A stretch of 8,904 nucleotides of DNA from Clostridiales bacterium UBA1779 (GCA_002314565.1 DCGL01000141.1:1-8904); one strand, 5' to 3'. Positions 1 to 7,938 are shown, numbered from the stretch's first letter. Program-made: numbers and translations. Notes: generated from the sequence alone by a model not told the origin.

Positions 1-20
1 ATGTGCGTGCCAAGCACACA

Positions 21-93
21 AGATGACAGGGGACGGTTCTTTTGTCATCTTGCCATAGAGGCAAGATGACAAAAGAACCGTCCCCTGTCATCT
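21..93. repeat. 34-bp perfect inverted repeat (REP/MITE-like palindrome)
   Basis: Bases 21-54 are the exact reverse complement of 60-93, leaving a 5-base loop (55-59). Each arm contains a smaller inverted repeat: the 8-mer AGATGACA at 21-28 and 64-71, and its complement TGTCATCT at 43-50 and 86-93, each pair flanking a GGGGACGGTTC-type core. The element can therefore fold as one long hairpin or as two shorter ones. I associate GGGGACGGTTCTTTTGTCA cores with dispersed palindromes in Firmicutes genomes, possibly mobilised by REP-associated tyrosine transposases; that link is from memory and no transposase is visible here. It could also stop transcription arriving from the left, but there is no long T-run after the stem on the + strand. 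Confidence 0.9.
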
Positions 94-133
94 GGGAATA
101 TCATAAATAATTCATTTTATATATATCTATTTT

Positions 134-162
134 TTCACATAAATATGGTAAATTAATATGTA
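134..162 (+). promoter_or_regulatory. Possible sigma-A promoter for the ABC exporter operon
   Basis: The stretch between the palindrome and the first ABC gene (94-195) is strongly AT-rich and must carry the operon's promoter if there is a local one. The best pair I can see is TTCACA (134-139) and TATGTA (157-162) with 17 bases between; the -35 is fair but the -10 matches the consensus poorly. The exact boxes are uncertain. I see no operator-like repeat in this leader and no coding sequence. Confidence 0.25.
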
Positions 163-195
163 TTTTTATGAATAGATGAAAGGATAATCGGTTTT

Positions 196-2010
196 ATGAA
201 AAAACTCTTCAGATTTCTGAAGCCATACAGCTTTCTCGCGATTATTTCCCCGATAATAATGATCGGCGAAGTCGTCGGGGACCTGTGTCTTCCCTACCTG
301 ATGTCGTTCCTCGTCAACTACGGTGTGCTCGGCGAAGATATCGCAGACCCGGAAAAGGGCTCAAAGCTCGCAGCTGGGCTGTTAAATCTCGTCGGGGTCA
401 ATCCGGATAACCACATGGCGGTCATAATCACCTTCGGCATTATGATGCTGCTCGTCACTCTTGTAGGAGGCTTCTTCGGCACCTTCTGTGCCTGGACAGC
501 CGCAACGGCTTCACAGGGCTTCGGCAATGACCTGCGCAGAACCGCTTACAGAAAAGTCATGTCTCTCTCAATCGAGCAGACCGATAAATTCACAACAGGC
601 TCTCTCGTAACCCGTATGACGAACGACATAGCCCAGCTTGTCGATTTCGTCGAAACCGTCCTCCGTATGATGGTCCGTTCTCCCATGTTCTTCATAGGAG
701 GAACCGCACTTCTTATCAGTCTTAACTTAAGCTTCGGCGCCGTTCTTCTCTGCGCACTGCCCGTTCTTCTCTTCATTCTGATTTTCATAATCCTCAAGGC
801 AATGCCGATTTTTGCCAGGGTTCAGGAAAAGCTCGACCGCGTCAACGCCGTCGTTCAGGAAAACGTCAGCGGTGCCCGAGTTATCAAGGCTTATTCGCGT
901 GAGGAGTACGAATGTGCACGTTTTGACCGTGCCAACAGCGAAATGCGTGACACGAACCTCAAGGTTCAGATGATTCTGACCTGGATAGGCCCCGTCATCA
1001 CGACCGTAATGGCTCTGGCAACAGCTGCCATCATCTTTATCGGAGGCCTTGACGTTAAGCTCGGAAACGCCGGTATGAGCGTCGGAAACGTTATGGCAGG
1101 AACGTCATACGTAACGAGAGTCCTTATGTCGGTTATGATGGTCACCATGCTCTTCCAGTCCATTTCCCGTGCCAACGCTTCGGCAAAACGTGTCAACGAA
1201 GTTCTCGATTCCGACCCCGTCGTTGTGGGCGGCGAACTTGAAGACGCCTCCGACGATACCGTCATTGAATTCAGAAACGTTGACTTCTCATATCCCGGAA
1301 CCGTCGGCCGTGAGGTTCTCAAAAACGTCAACCTCAAAATTCACAGGGGCGAGACAGTCGCCGTAATCGGTGCAACCGGTTCCGGAAAATCCTCTCTCGT
1401 CCGGATGATTCCGAGATTTTACGACTGCACCTCGGGTGACGTATTCATCGACGGAAAGCCGATAAAAGAATACAGGCTTTCTGCACTCCGCAAGAAAATA
1501 AGCTACGTAATGCAGAAGAGCGAGCTGTTCAGCGACACGATTGAAAACAATATCAAATGGGGCAAGCCCGATGCAACTGATGAAGAAATCAGAGAAGCAG
1601 CAGATACTGCCCAGGCACACGAATTTATTTCCGGCTTTGACGGAGGCTATCAGAACTTCCTTGCCGAAAAAGGAGCCTCGGTTTCAGGAGGCCAGAAGCA
1701 GCGGCTTTCAATTGCGCGGGCTCTTGTCCGCAAGCCCGAAATTCTCCTTCTCGACGACTGCACCTCGGCTCTTGACCTTGCAACCGAAGCGAAGCTCCAG
1801 AAGGCCCTTCGCGAAAAATTTGCCGATACGACGGTTGTGATGATTGCCCAGAGAATTGCCTCAGTCAAAACCGCAGACAGAATTGCCGTCATTGAATCTG
1901 ACGGAAGAATCCTGCACTGCGCTCCGCATGATGAACTCCTTCAAATTTCCGAAACGTACCGCGATATCTGCGACTCGCAGATGAAAAATGCAAGTGTCGG
2001 GGGTGATTGA
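196..2010 (+). CDS. Heterodimeric ABC exporter, subunit with degenerate ATP site
   Basis: This 604-residue half-transporter has an N-terminal six-helix membrane domain (about residues 10-325) and a C-terminal ATPase domain (about 355-600). The ATPase shows Walker A GATGSGKS (392-399), the Q-loop Gln440, an intact VSGGQ signature (496-500) and Walker B ILLLDD (516-521). The residue after the Walker B Asp is Asp521 where a catalytic Glu is usual, and the switch-loop His is Gln552 (IAQRI). In TM287/288, BmrCD and LmrCD this Asp plus Gln combination marks the subunit that binds ATP but hydrolyses it poorly, so its partner is expected to be the next gene. The chosen ATG has an AAAGGA ribosome site at 179-184, 11 bases upstream. 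Export of drugs, peptides or lipids across the cytoplasmic membrane is inferred from the family; the substrate cannot be read from sequence. Confidence 0.95.
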   Translation: MKKLFRFLKPYSFLAIISPIIMIGEVVGDLCLPYLMSFLVNYGVLGEDIADPEKGSKLAAGLLNLVGVNPDNHMAVIITFGIMMLLVTLVGGFFGTFCAWTAATASQGFGNDLRRTAYRKVMSLSIEQTDKFTTGSLVTRMTNDIAQLVDFVETVLRMMVRSPMFFIGGTALLISLNLSFGAVLLCALPVLLFILIFIILKAMPIFARVQEKLDRVNAVVQENVSGARVIKAYSREEYECARFDRANSEMRDTNLKVQMILTWIGPVITTVMALATAAIIFIGGLDVKLGNAGMSVGNVMAGTSYVTRVLMSVMMVTMLFQSISRANASAKRVNEVLDSDPVVVGGELEDASDDTVIEFRNVDFSYPGTVGREVLKNVNLKIHRGETVAVIGATGSGKSSLVRMIPRFYDCTSGDVFIDGKPIKEYRLSALRKKISYVMQKSELFSDTIENNIKWGKPDATDEEIREAADTAQAHEFISGFDGGYQNFLAEKGASVSGGQKQRLSIARALVRKPEILLLDDCTSALDLATEAKLQKALREKFADTTVVMIAQRIASVKTADRIAVIESDGRILHCAPHDELLQISETYRDICDSQMKNASVGGD

Positions 2011-2012
2011 TT

Positions 2013-3863
2013 ATGGCTGAAAAGAAAGAAAACAATGCCCCTCAGATGAATTTCAGACCGGGCGGAGGCCGAATGGGGCCCCAGATGCATAAGGAAAAGC
2101 CGAAACATACGAAAGAAACGCTTCTTCGTCTTTTCAGATACATCGGTAAAAGCAGAATAATCGTTATCATGCTCGTCATTCTGACGGTCTGTGCCGCTCT
2201 GTTCGAACTCTTCGGACCTATGCTGCAGCAGAAATCAATCGACTGCTTCAAAATAGTTGACAACAAGCTCACCGTTGACTTCAGTTCACTTGTCGTTTTC
2301 ATCGCATTGCTCGTATGTTTCAATCTCGTGTCTGCTGTAATATCGCTCATCAGCGCCCGCATGGGAGCACGCCTTGCGCAGAACACCGTTTATATAATGA
2401 GACGCGAGCTTTTCGAGAAGATTTCGCTGCTTCCTATCAGATATACGGACACGCACAAGCACGGCGACATCATGAGCCGTATGACGAACGACGTTGAAAA
2501 CGTCTCAACCGCAATTTCATCTTCTCTTACAACTCTCGTTTCAGCCGTACTTACAATCGTCGGTTCCCTCGCGATGATGCTTTATTACAGCTGGATAATG
2601 ACCCTCGTTGCACTTGTCACGGTTCCGCTTGCCATTCTCGTCACCTCGACACTATCAAAGTATATGCGCAAGTATTACAAGCGCAACCAGATTCTGCTCG
2701 GTCAGCTCAACGGACAGGTAGAAGAGATGGTCACGAGTTACCGCACCGTCGTTGCCTATGGGAAGGAGGACGAAGCTGTCGAAAAATTCGCTGCCGTTTC
2801 CGACGAATACCGCAAGTGCTCGATAAAGGCCCGCGTATGGGGTTCGATTATGGGTCCGCTTATGAATTTCATCGGAAACTTCCAGTACGTTCTCATCGCG
2901 GCAACAGGAGGCTACCTCTTCATCAGCGGAAAGGCTGTAATGACCCCCGGTACAATCCAGGCCATGCTGCAGTACTCCTCACACTTCTCACGCCCCATAA
3001 ATATGATTGCAAACCAGTTTTCATCCATTCTCACGGCCCTTGCCGGTGCCGAGCGAATTTTTGAAATGCTGGACTCCGAAAACGAAAAGGATGAAGGAAA
3101 GAACCCGATAAAGCCTGAGGACATAAAGGGGAATATTGAATTTTCAGACATCGTTTTCGGTTACAAGCCCGAAAAGAAGATAATCAAGCATCTCAGTCTC
3201 AGCGTAAAACAGGGACAGAAGATTGCTATCGTAGGTGCTACCGGTTCCGGAAAGACGACGATTGTCAACCTGCTGACGCGTTTCTATAACACGGAAGAGG
3301 GCAAAATCACGATTGACGGCATTGACATCAGCGACATGCCGCTTGAAACTCTTCGCAACTCGATTGCCATCGTTCTTCAGGATACCGTTCTCTTCTCTGA
3401 CAGCATACGTCAGAACATAAAGTACGGCAAGCTCGATGCCGGCGACGAAGCTATGAAGCAGGCCGCCCACACGGCCAAAGCCGACTTCTTCATCGACCGT
3501 CTGCCTGAAGGCTATGACACGATGCTGGCGGAATCCGGCAGCAACCTGTCACAGGGACAGCGTCAGCTGATTTCAATTGCCCGCGCAGTGCTTGCCGACC
3601 CGAGAATACTCATTCTTGATGAAGCGACCTCCTCGGTCGATACCCGCACTGAAATGCACATTCAGCAGGCAATGGTCAACCTGATGAAGGGACGTACCTC
3701 CCTCATCATCGCCCACCGCCTCTCAACCATCCGCGACGCCGACGTGATTGTCGTTATCAAGAGCGGCACCATTGTCGAATCCGGCAGCCACGATGAGCTC
3801 CTCGCTCTCGGCGGCGAATACAGCAAGCTGTATTCAAGCCAGTTTGCGGGTATAGCAACGTAA
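2013..3863 (+). CDS. Heterodimeric ABC exporter, catalytically competent subunit
   Basis: This 616-residue half-transporter has a polar Met/Gly/Lys-rich N-terminal tail (residues 1-35), a six-helix membrane domain (about 45-345) and an ATPase domain (about 375-610). Walker A is GATGSGKT (408-415), Q-loop Gln456, Walker B ILILDE with catalytic Glu537, and switch His568. Its signature is LSQGQ (512-516) in place of LSGGQ, the change seen in TM288-type partners; this signature faces the degenerate site of the upstream subunit. A frame-compatible TTG lies at 2007, but the GGGGGTG ribosome site (1999-2005) is correctly spaced, 7 bases, only from the ATG at 2013, so I start there. The gene begins 2 bases after the preceding stop, implying coupled translation and equal amounts of the two subunits. 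Substrate unknown. Confidence 0.95.
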   Translation: MAEKKENNAPQMNFRPGGGRMGPQMHKEKPKHTKETLLRLFRYIGKSRIIVIMLVILTVCAALFELFGPMLQQKSIDCFKIVDNKLTVDFSSLVVFIALLVCFNLVSAVISLISARMGARLAQNTVYIMRRELFEKISLLPIRYTDTHKHGDIMSRMTNDVENVSTAISSSLTTLVSAVLTIVGSLAMMLYYSWIMTLVALVTVPLAILVTSTLSKYMRKYYKRNQILLGQLNGQVEEMVTSYRTVVAYGKEDEAVEKFAAVSDEYRKCSIKARVWGSIMGPLMNFIGNFQYVLIAATGGYLFISGKAVMTPGTIQAMLQYSSHFSRPINMIANQFSSILTALAGAERIFEMLDSENEKDEGKNPIKPEDIKGNIEFSDIVFGYKPEKKIIKHLSLSVKQGQKIAIVGATGSGKTTIVNLLTRFYNTEEGKITIDGIDISDMPLETLRNSIAIVLQDTVLFSDSIRQNIKYGKLDAGDEAMKQAAHTAKADFFIDRLPEGYDTMLAESGSNLSQGQRQLISIARAVLADPRILILDEATSSVDTRTEMHIQQAMVNLMKGRTSLIIAHRLSTIRDADVIVVIKSGTIVESGSHDELLALGGEYSKLYSSQFAGIAT

Positions 3864-3872
3864 TATCCCGAA

Positions 3873-3928
3873 AAAGCGGGGGGCGAGTTGCCTGCTCAGT
3901 TTGAGCCGGACAAAACGTCCCCCGTTTT
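3873..3928. terminator. Bidirectional intrinsic terminator between convergent genes
   Basis: Bases 3873-3885 pair with 3916-3928 in a 13-bp stem (two G-U pairs as drawn on the + strand) around a GC-rich core, with a 30-base loop. On the + strand the stem closes into TTTT and an AT-rich tail just after the ABC operon stop. On the - strand it runs into TTTTT (3875-3871) just after the stop codon of the UvrA-TrmO gene. It therefore probably ends both units. The long loop makes it weaker than a compact hairpin. Confidence 0.75.
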
Positions 3929-3929
3929 A

Positions 3930-6737
3930 TTAAAAATTAAACTCCTTCTCCCATGCAAAATTACCGCTTGTCTCATAATTCTTCGGCCAGTGACTGCACC
4001 AATTCGGCACGCTTGCATTCTCTACCTTATCCGCGCTTGGGGTGTAGGGTTTTATATCAAGAATGGGTGTACCGGTAAACGCATCAAAATAATCAAACGA
4101 AATGATGCCTTTATCATAATCAATATTTTTTACTCCGCATACCGAAACGGCGATGGGATTCGGTCTTTCGGGTGAACGGGTTGCAAAGGTTCCGATTTCC
4201 TCGGGGCCTTTTTTATACGGCTTTTCGACGGTCAGAACGCTTCTGTCCTCGGCATTATCACAGCCGTTGAACCACCAGATTATCTGCAAATGGGAAAATC
4301 CGTCGAGACCCTCGAGTCCCTTTTTGAATTTTTCGTCAAGAATTATCTTATAATCGCCGTTATTACATTCGGCGTGTCCTATTTCGTCAAGTTTCATTCC
4401 GTCCTCATCCTCGGTTTCTGTATTGTTTTCCGTAATTTCAACAGTGTTTTCAACCTTTATAAGTGCTTCAAGTTCATCTTCGGTCAACTTTCGGTTTTCA
4501 AGTGAATACCGCAGGCACTTTGCGGTTATGGTATTCGATTTTTCTGCCATTTCCCCCGGAGTGCCGCAAAAGACGACCATTCCGCCGAATTTACCACCGT
4601 CGGGACCTATATCAATGATATAATCAGCCGATTTCATCACGTCAAGGTTATGTTCAATGACAATGACCGTGTTACCCTTATCCACAAGCTTGCCAAACAG
4701 CGCCATCAGTTTCTCAATATCCGACAGGTGAAGCCCCGTTGTGGGCTCGTCCAGAACGTAAATATTGCCCTTGTTATACAATTCCTTTGCAAGCTTTAAG
4801 CGTTGACGTTCACCGCCCGACAGAGTGGACGACGGCTGGCCGAGAGACAGGTATCCGAGCCCGACCTCCTGCAGTGCCTTTAACTGTTTTGTGATTTTGC
4901 GGTTGTCCGCGAAAAAATCGAGCGATTCTTTTACACTCATCCCGAGCACGTCAACTATATTTTTTCCCTTGTAAAAATACGAAAGTGCCACGTTTGAATA
5001 TCTTTTTCCGTTGCAGGCCTCGCAAACGGTTGTAATCGGGTCCATAAATACAAGCTCTGTTGTAATCATTCCCTTGCCGTGGCAGCATGGACAGCCTCCG
5101 TCGGAATTGAATGAAAAGAGTGAGGCGTCTTTGTTGTTTGCCTTCCCGAAAACGTTTCGGATTTCATCAAAAATGCCCATATATGAAACGGGAGTGGAGC
5201 GGTTGGTTGCGGTTATGGGCGACTGGTCAACTAAAACCGTGCGTTCCGAATATTCTTTTGCAAACACGTCTCTGATAAGAGAAGATTTTCCGCTTCCCGC
5301 AACGCCGCTGACGACTGTCAGCACGTTCAGGGGAATATCGACGTTGATGTTTTTGAGATTATGAACGCTCGCATTTCGAATTGGCAAAAACTCTTTGGGA
5401 ATACGGGGATTTTCTTTCAGAGTGATATTTTTTGACAGTGCTTTCCCCGTCAGTGTATCGGAAATAAGCAGATTTTCATAATTGCCCTGAAACATCACTT
5501 TTCCCCCGTCTACACCGGCAAAGGGGCCTATGTCAATTACCTCATCGGCAATGGAAATAATATCCTTGTCGTGCTCGACAACCAAAACCGTGTTGCCCTT
5601 ATCGCGTAAATTCCGCAGAAGCTTTACCATACGGTAAACGTCTCTCGGGTGCATTCCCGTGGACGGCTCGTCGAAAATATAGGTCATACCCGTGAGCGAG
5701 GAGCCCATATACCGCACCAGCTTCAATCTCTGCGCTTCGCCGCCTGAGAGCGTGGAGGATTCTCTGTCCATACTGAGATAGGAAAGACCTATATCTATCA
5801 TTCTTGTAAGGGTTAATACGAGCGCATCAATTACGCCTTGCACACTCGGCTCGTTTATTGTCAGCAAAACGGCCCGAAGTGTCAGGAATTCCATTGCGGT
5901 CATATCGCTTATGGTATATCCGCCGACCTTTGATACAAGTGCCATTCGGTTGAGCCGTTTTCCGTGGCACATAGGGCATTTTTCTTCATAAAGGAGCTCC
6001 GTCAACCGAATAACCGATGCTTCCTTGAGCTCGCTTGTATCACGGCGAAGAAGCATACGTGAAAGATATCTTTCGATTCCCTCCACGTTTTTATCAAGCT
6101 GTTTGCCGTTCTTTTCATCTGCACCGTAAAGAAGGCGGTTGCGCTCCTTTTCGGTAAAATCCTTATATTTTTTATCGGTCGGGAAAAGTCCCGATTCCTT
6201 ATACTTTTTCCAATACCAGTTTCCGACGTGAAAAGCCGGCAAATCCGCCATACTCTCGTCCCAGGTTTTTTCGGGGTCGATGCGGCCTTCGATATTTATC
6301 TTTACAACCTTGCCAAGGCCCGAGCATTTCTGGCACATTCCCTGCGGGTCATTGAAGCTGAAAAAGCTTGCCGTTCCCACGTGGGGCTTGCCGACTCTCG
6401 AAAAAATGAGTCGAAGCAAAGAATACATATCGGTAATCGTACCGACGGTGGAACGTACGTTGCCGCCGAGTCGAGTCTGATCAACCACAACCGATGCCGA
6501 AAGATTTTCGATACTCTCCGCCTTCGGCTGATCGTATTTCGGCAGTCTGCCGCGTATCCAGGCCGAATAGGTTTCGTTCATCTGCCGCTGACTCTCGGCT
6601 GCTATTGTATCAAAAACGATACTTGATTTTCCCGAGCCGGAAACTCCGGTAAATACAACGATTTTGTTCTTCGGTATGTTCAGCGATATGTTTTTTAGGT
6701 TGTTTTGCGTAAGACCTTTTATTTTTATTTCGTCCAT
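3930..6737 (-). CDS. UvrA-like ABC ATPase fused to a TrmO/TsaA tRNA methyltransferase domain
   Basis: This single 935-residue frame has two parts. Residues 1 to about 745 are a short UvrA: Walker A GVSGSGKSS (31-39), signature LSGGE (330-334) and Walker B IFDEP (354-358) in the first ATPase; Walker A GVAGSGKSS (478-486), LSGGE (639-643) and Walker B VLDEP (661-665) in the second; and CxxC zinc-ligand pairs at 135/138 with 254/257 and at 549/552 with 572/575. The UvrB-binding domain of true UvrA is missing: GKPHVG (116-121) runs straight into FFSFNDPQG. This resembles UvrA2/DrrC-type proteins linked to drug or DNA-adduct tolerance and argues against a role in the housekeeping UvrABC excinuclease. 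After an acidic, Glu/Thr/Asn-rich linker (about 750-780), residues 781-935 form a complete TrmO/TsaA domain: LDGFSHLQIIWWF (811-823), the hallmark GTFATRSPERPNPI (849-862) and GTPILDIKPY (889-898). TrmO N6-methylates t6A37 of certain tRNAs using S-adenosylmethionine. The start has an AAGGAA ribosome site (6751-6746), 8 bases upstream, inside the preceding hydrolase gene, which it overlaps by 13 bases. The joint function is unknown. Confidence 0.93.
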   Translation of the reverse strand: MDEIKIKGLTQNNLKNISLNIPKNKIVVFTGVSGSGKSSIVFDTIAAESQRQMNETYSAWIRGRLPKYDQPKAESIENLSASVVVDQTRLGGNVRSTVGTITDMYSLLRLIFSRVGKPHVGTASFFSFNDPQGMCQKCSGLGKVVKINIEGRIDPEKTWDESMADLPAFHVGNWYWKKYKESGLFPTDKKYKDFTEKERNRLLYGADEKNGKQLDKNVEGIERYLSRMLLRRDTSELKEASVIRLTELLYEEKCPMCHGKRLNRMALVSKVGGYTISDMTAMEFLTLRAVLLTINEPSVQGVIDALVLTLTRMIDIGLSYLSMDRESSTLSGGEAQRLKLVRYMGSSLTGMTYIFDEPSTGMHPRDVYRMVKLLRNLRDKGNTVLVVEHDKDIISIADEVIDIGPFAGVDGGKVMFQGNYENLLISDTLTGKALSKNITLKENPRIPKEFLPIRNASVHNLKNINVDIPLNVLTVVSGVAGSGKSSLIRDVFAKEYSERTVLVDQSPITATNRSTPVSYMGIFDEIRNVFGKANNKDASLFSFNSDGGCPCCHGKGMITTELVFMDPITTVCEACNGKRYSNVALSYFYKGKNIVDVLGMSVKESLDFFADNRKITKQLKALQEVGLGYLSLGQPSSTLSGGERQRLKLAKELYNKGNIYVLDEPTTGLHLSDIEKLMALFGKLVDKGNTVIVIEHNLDVMKSADYIIDIGPDGGKFGGMVVFCGTPGEMAEKSNTITAKCLRYSLENRKLTEDELEALIKVENTVEITENNTETEDEDGMKLDEIGHAECNNGDYKIILDEKFKKGLEGLDGFSHLQIIWWFNGCDNAEDRSVLTVEKPYKKGPEEIGTFATRSPERPNPIAVSVCGVKNIDYDKGIISFDYFDAFTGTPILDIKPYTPSADKVENASVPNWCSHWPKNYETSGNFAWEKEFNF
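4395..4412 (-). promoter_or_regulatory. Possible internal ribosome site for separate TrmO-domain translation
   Basis: Inside the fused gene, codon 781 is an ATG (4397-4395) lying exactly where free-standing TrmO proteins begin (MKLDEIGHAE). GAGG occurs 5 bases before it (4406-4403) and again at 4412-4409. Such a site could yield a free 155-residue TrmO besides the fusion. The linker is rich in Glu, Asp and Gly codons that produce GAGG-like strings by chance, so this is only a candidate. Confidence 0.3.
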
Positions 6738-7384
6738 GGTTCAGTTTCCTTGCTTGTTATCCACTCATCCAAAAATGTCATTTGTTCGTCCGTATGGAAC
6801 CAATGCTCGCCGTTTTTCATAACGGTCACTTTTGCACCGAATTTTTCGGCAAAGTCGTTTACCGTGTCAATGCTTTGCAGATTGTCTTTTTCACCGTATA
6901 AAATCTCGGTGGGAATAATCCACTTGGCAGGATGATTTCTCACCCAATCAAGATATTCCCATAAAAGCGTTTCACCGAACGCCGTGGGGATTTCTTTTTT
7001 TGCTTGCAGATCCGCTTTCGTGACGTTTGCCCACGTCATCATATCGCAAATGAGTTTTTCCATATTGACAATCGGAGAGATGAAAAATGCTTTTTCAATC
7101 TTCTTTTCAACGAGTGAACAAAGTGAAAAATATGCACCGATGCTGTTGGCGATCAGATAGACTTTTTCAAACCCGACACTTACAGAATCGAAATAGTTAG
7201 AAAACTCCTTTTGTGCATCCCACGGTGTTTCGGACTTGTAATCAAAGCCTATAACCGTATCATTCGGGAAAATTGGTTTGTAATGCTCTGCTTCGGCGGC
7301 ACTGACGCCTTTGCCGTGAATATACAGAACTGCTGTTTTGACTTGCGATTTTATAAAAAATTTCAAACGGTTTGTTTCTATCAT
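6725..7384 (-). CDS. Small alpha/beta hydrolase
   Basis: This 219-residue cytosolic protein has the alpha/beta-hydrolase layout: a first strand ending in YIHGKG (21-26, the HG oxyanion motif), a nucleophile elbow IANSIGAY with Ser81, an acid candidate Asp167 in ILYGEKD, and His194 in GEHWF near the end. The elbow reads A-N-S-I-G instead of G-x-S-x-G, a tolerated variation in small hydrolases. There is no signal peptide or membrane segment. I start at the ATG at 7384, preceded by AAAGGA with 7 bases of spacing; an ATG ten codons upstream has no ribosome site. It follows the acetyltransferase by 47 bases and overlaps the start of the UvrA-TrmO gene by 13 bases, so it is very likely co-translated with the latter. 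Substrate unknown; an esterase acting on a small molecule is the cautious guess. Confidence 0.85.
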   Translation of the reverse strand: MIETNRLKFFIKSQVKTAVLYIHGKGVSAAEAEHYKPIFPNDTVIGFDYKSETPWDAQKEFSNYFDSVSVGFEKVYLIANSIGAYFSLCSLVEKKIEKAFFISPIVNMEKLICDMMTWANVTKADLQAKKEIPTAFGETLLWEYLDWVRNHPAKWIIPTEILYGEKDNLQSIDTVNDFAEKFGAKVTVMKNGEHWFHTDEQMTFLDEWITSKETEPWTK

Positions 7385-7431
7385 TGTATCATCCTTTAAC
7401 GCATTGTAATACATACCGTAAACGATATCAT

Positions 7432-7938
7432 TTATTGTTTTCTCTTGGTTACGAACACCTGTACATGCTCGCCGGTTTCATCCTTATATTCCTTTTCAAA
7501 AACCGCACCGTAAGACATCGCCGTCTTTTGTGACGGAATATTATCAGCACTCATATACGAATACACCTTTTCAAACGGCGTGTTTGTAAACGTCCAATCG
7601 CGCACTGCTTTGGCGGCTTCCGATGCATATCCTTTTCGCTGCATATTGCCACGGATATGATAGCCGATTTCCGGCAAAATACTGCCGTCTATCATCTGCA
7701 TCGTCAGTCCGCAATCGCCAATCATTTCACCACTGTCTTTAAGGCAAACAGCCCACAGACCGAAGCCGAAAACTGAGTAACGTTCGATATTTTTGTTTAT
7801 CCAGTTTTGAACACGTTTTTCATCAAATGTATAAGGGTAATGCTTCATTATATCACTGTCCGCGAGTACCTTGTATAATGCATCATAGTCTGACGGCTCA
7901 AGTTCGCGCAGAATCAGTCTTTCGGTTTCAATAATCAT
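7432..7938 (-). CDS. GNAT family N-acetyltransferase (RimJ/RimL-like)
   Basis: This 168-residue protein has the complete Acetyltransf_3 architecture. It opens with IETERLILRELEPSD (3-17), typical of RimJ/RimL-like enzymes, continues through the beta-strand EIGYHI (90-95) to the acetyl-CoA pyrophosphate loop QRKGYASEA (100-108, Q-x-x-G-x-A), and ends with DNIPSQKTAMSYGA (132-145), the usual Asn and Ser/Ala positions that line the cofactor and acidic-group site. Members transfer acetyl from acetyl-CoA to protein N-termini or to small amines, including some antibiotics; the acceptor here cannot be predicted. The ATG is preceded by AAAGGA (7952-7947) with 8 bases of spacing. It is in the same orientation as its neighbours, with 91 bases upstream and 47 bases downstream. 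Confidence 0.93.
   Translation of the reverse strand: MIIETERLILRELEPSDYDALYKVLADSDIMKHYPYTFDEKRVQNWINKNIERYSVFGFGLWAVCLKDSGEMIGDCGLTMQMIDGSILPEIGYHIRGNMQRKGYASEAAKAVRDWTFTNTPFEKVYSYMSADNIPSQKTAMSYGAVFEKEYKDETGEHVQVFVTKRKQ

Noticed and set aside
2..18. A 5-bp hairpin (TGTGC/GCACA) just left of the palindrome.
   Set aside because: Too short to distinguish from chance, and its left context is outside the window.
2007..2012. TTG start for the second ABC subunit, two codons upstream of the ATG.
   Set aside because: The GGGGGTG ribosome site ends 1 base before this TTG, too close to act, but is well spaced for the ATG at 2013.
3888..4175. A 95-residue + strand ORF starting in the intergenic region and running into the TrmO domain.
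   Set aside because: It lies antisense to well-conserved TrmO coding sequence, has no family resemblance and contains the terminator arm; it is a shadow frame.
7385..7414. A ten-codon N-terminal extension of the small alpha/beta hydrolase, starting at 7414.
   Set aside because: There is no ribosome site before it, while the ATG at 7384 has AAAGGA at 7 bases; the extra residues also do not fit the family's start.
7403..7431. A promoter-like pair on the - strand before the hydrolase: ATGATA and TACAAT with 17-base spacing.
   Set aside because: The -35 is only a partial match, and the predicted transcript start would fall at the ribosome site, leaving a leader of about 15 bases. Not strong enough to list as a feature.
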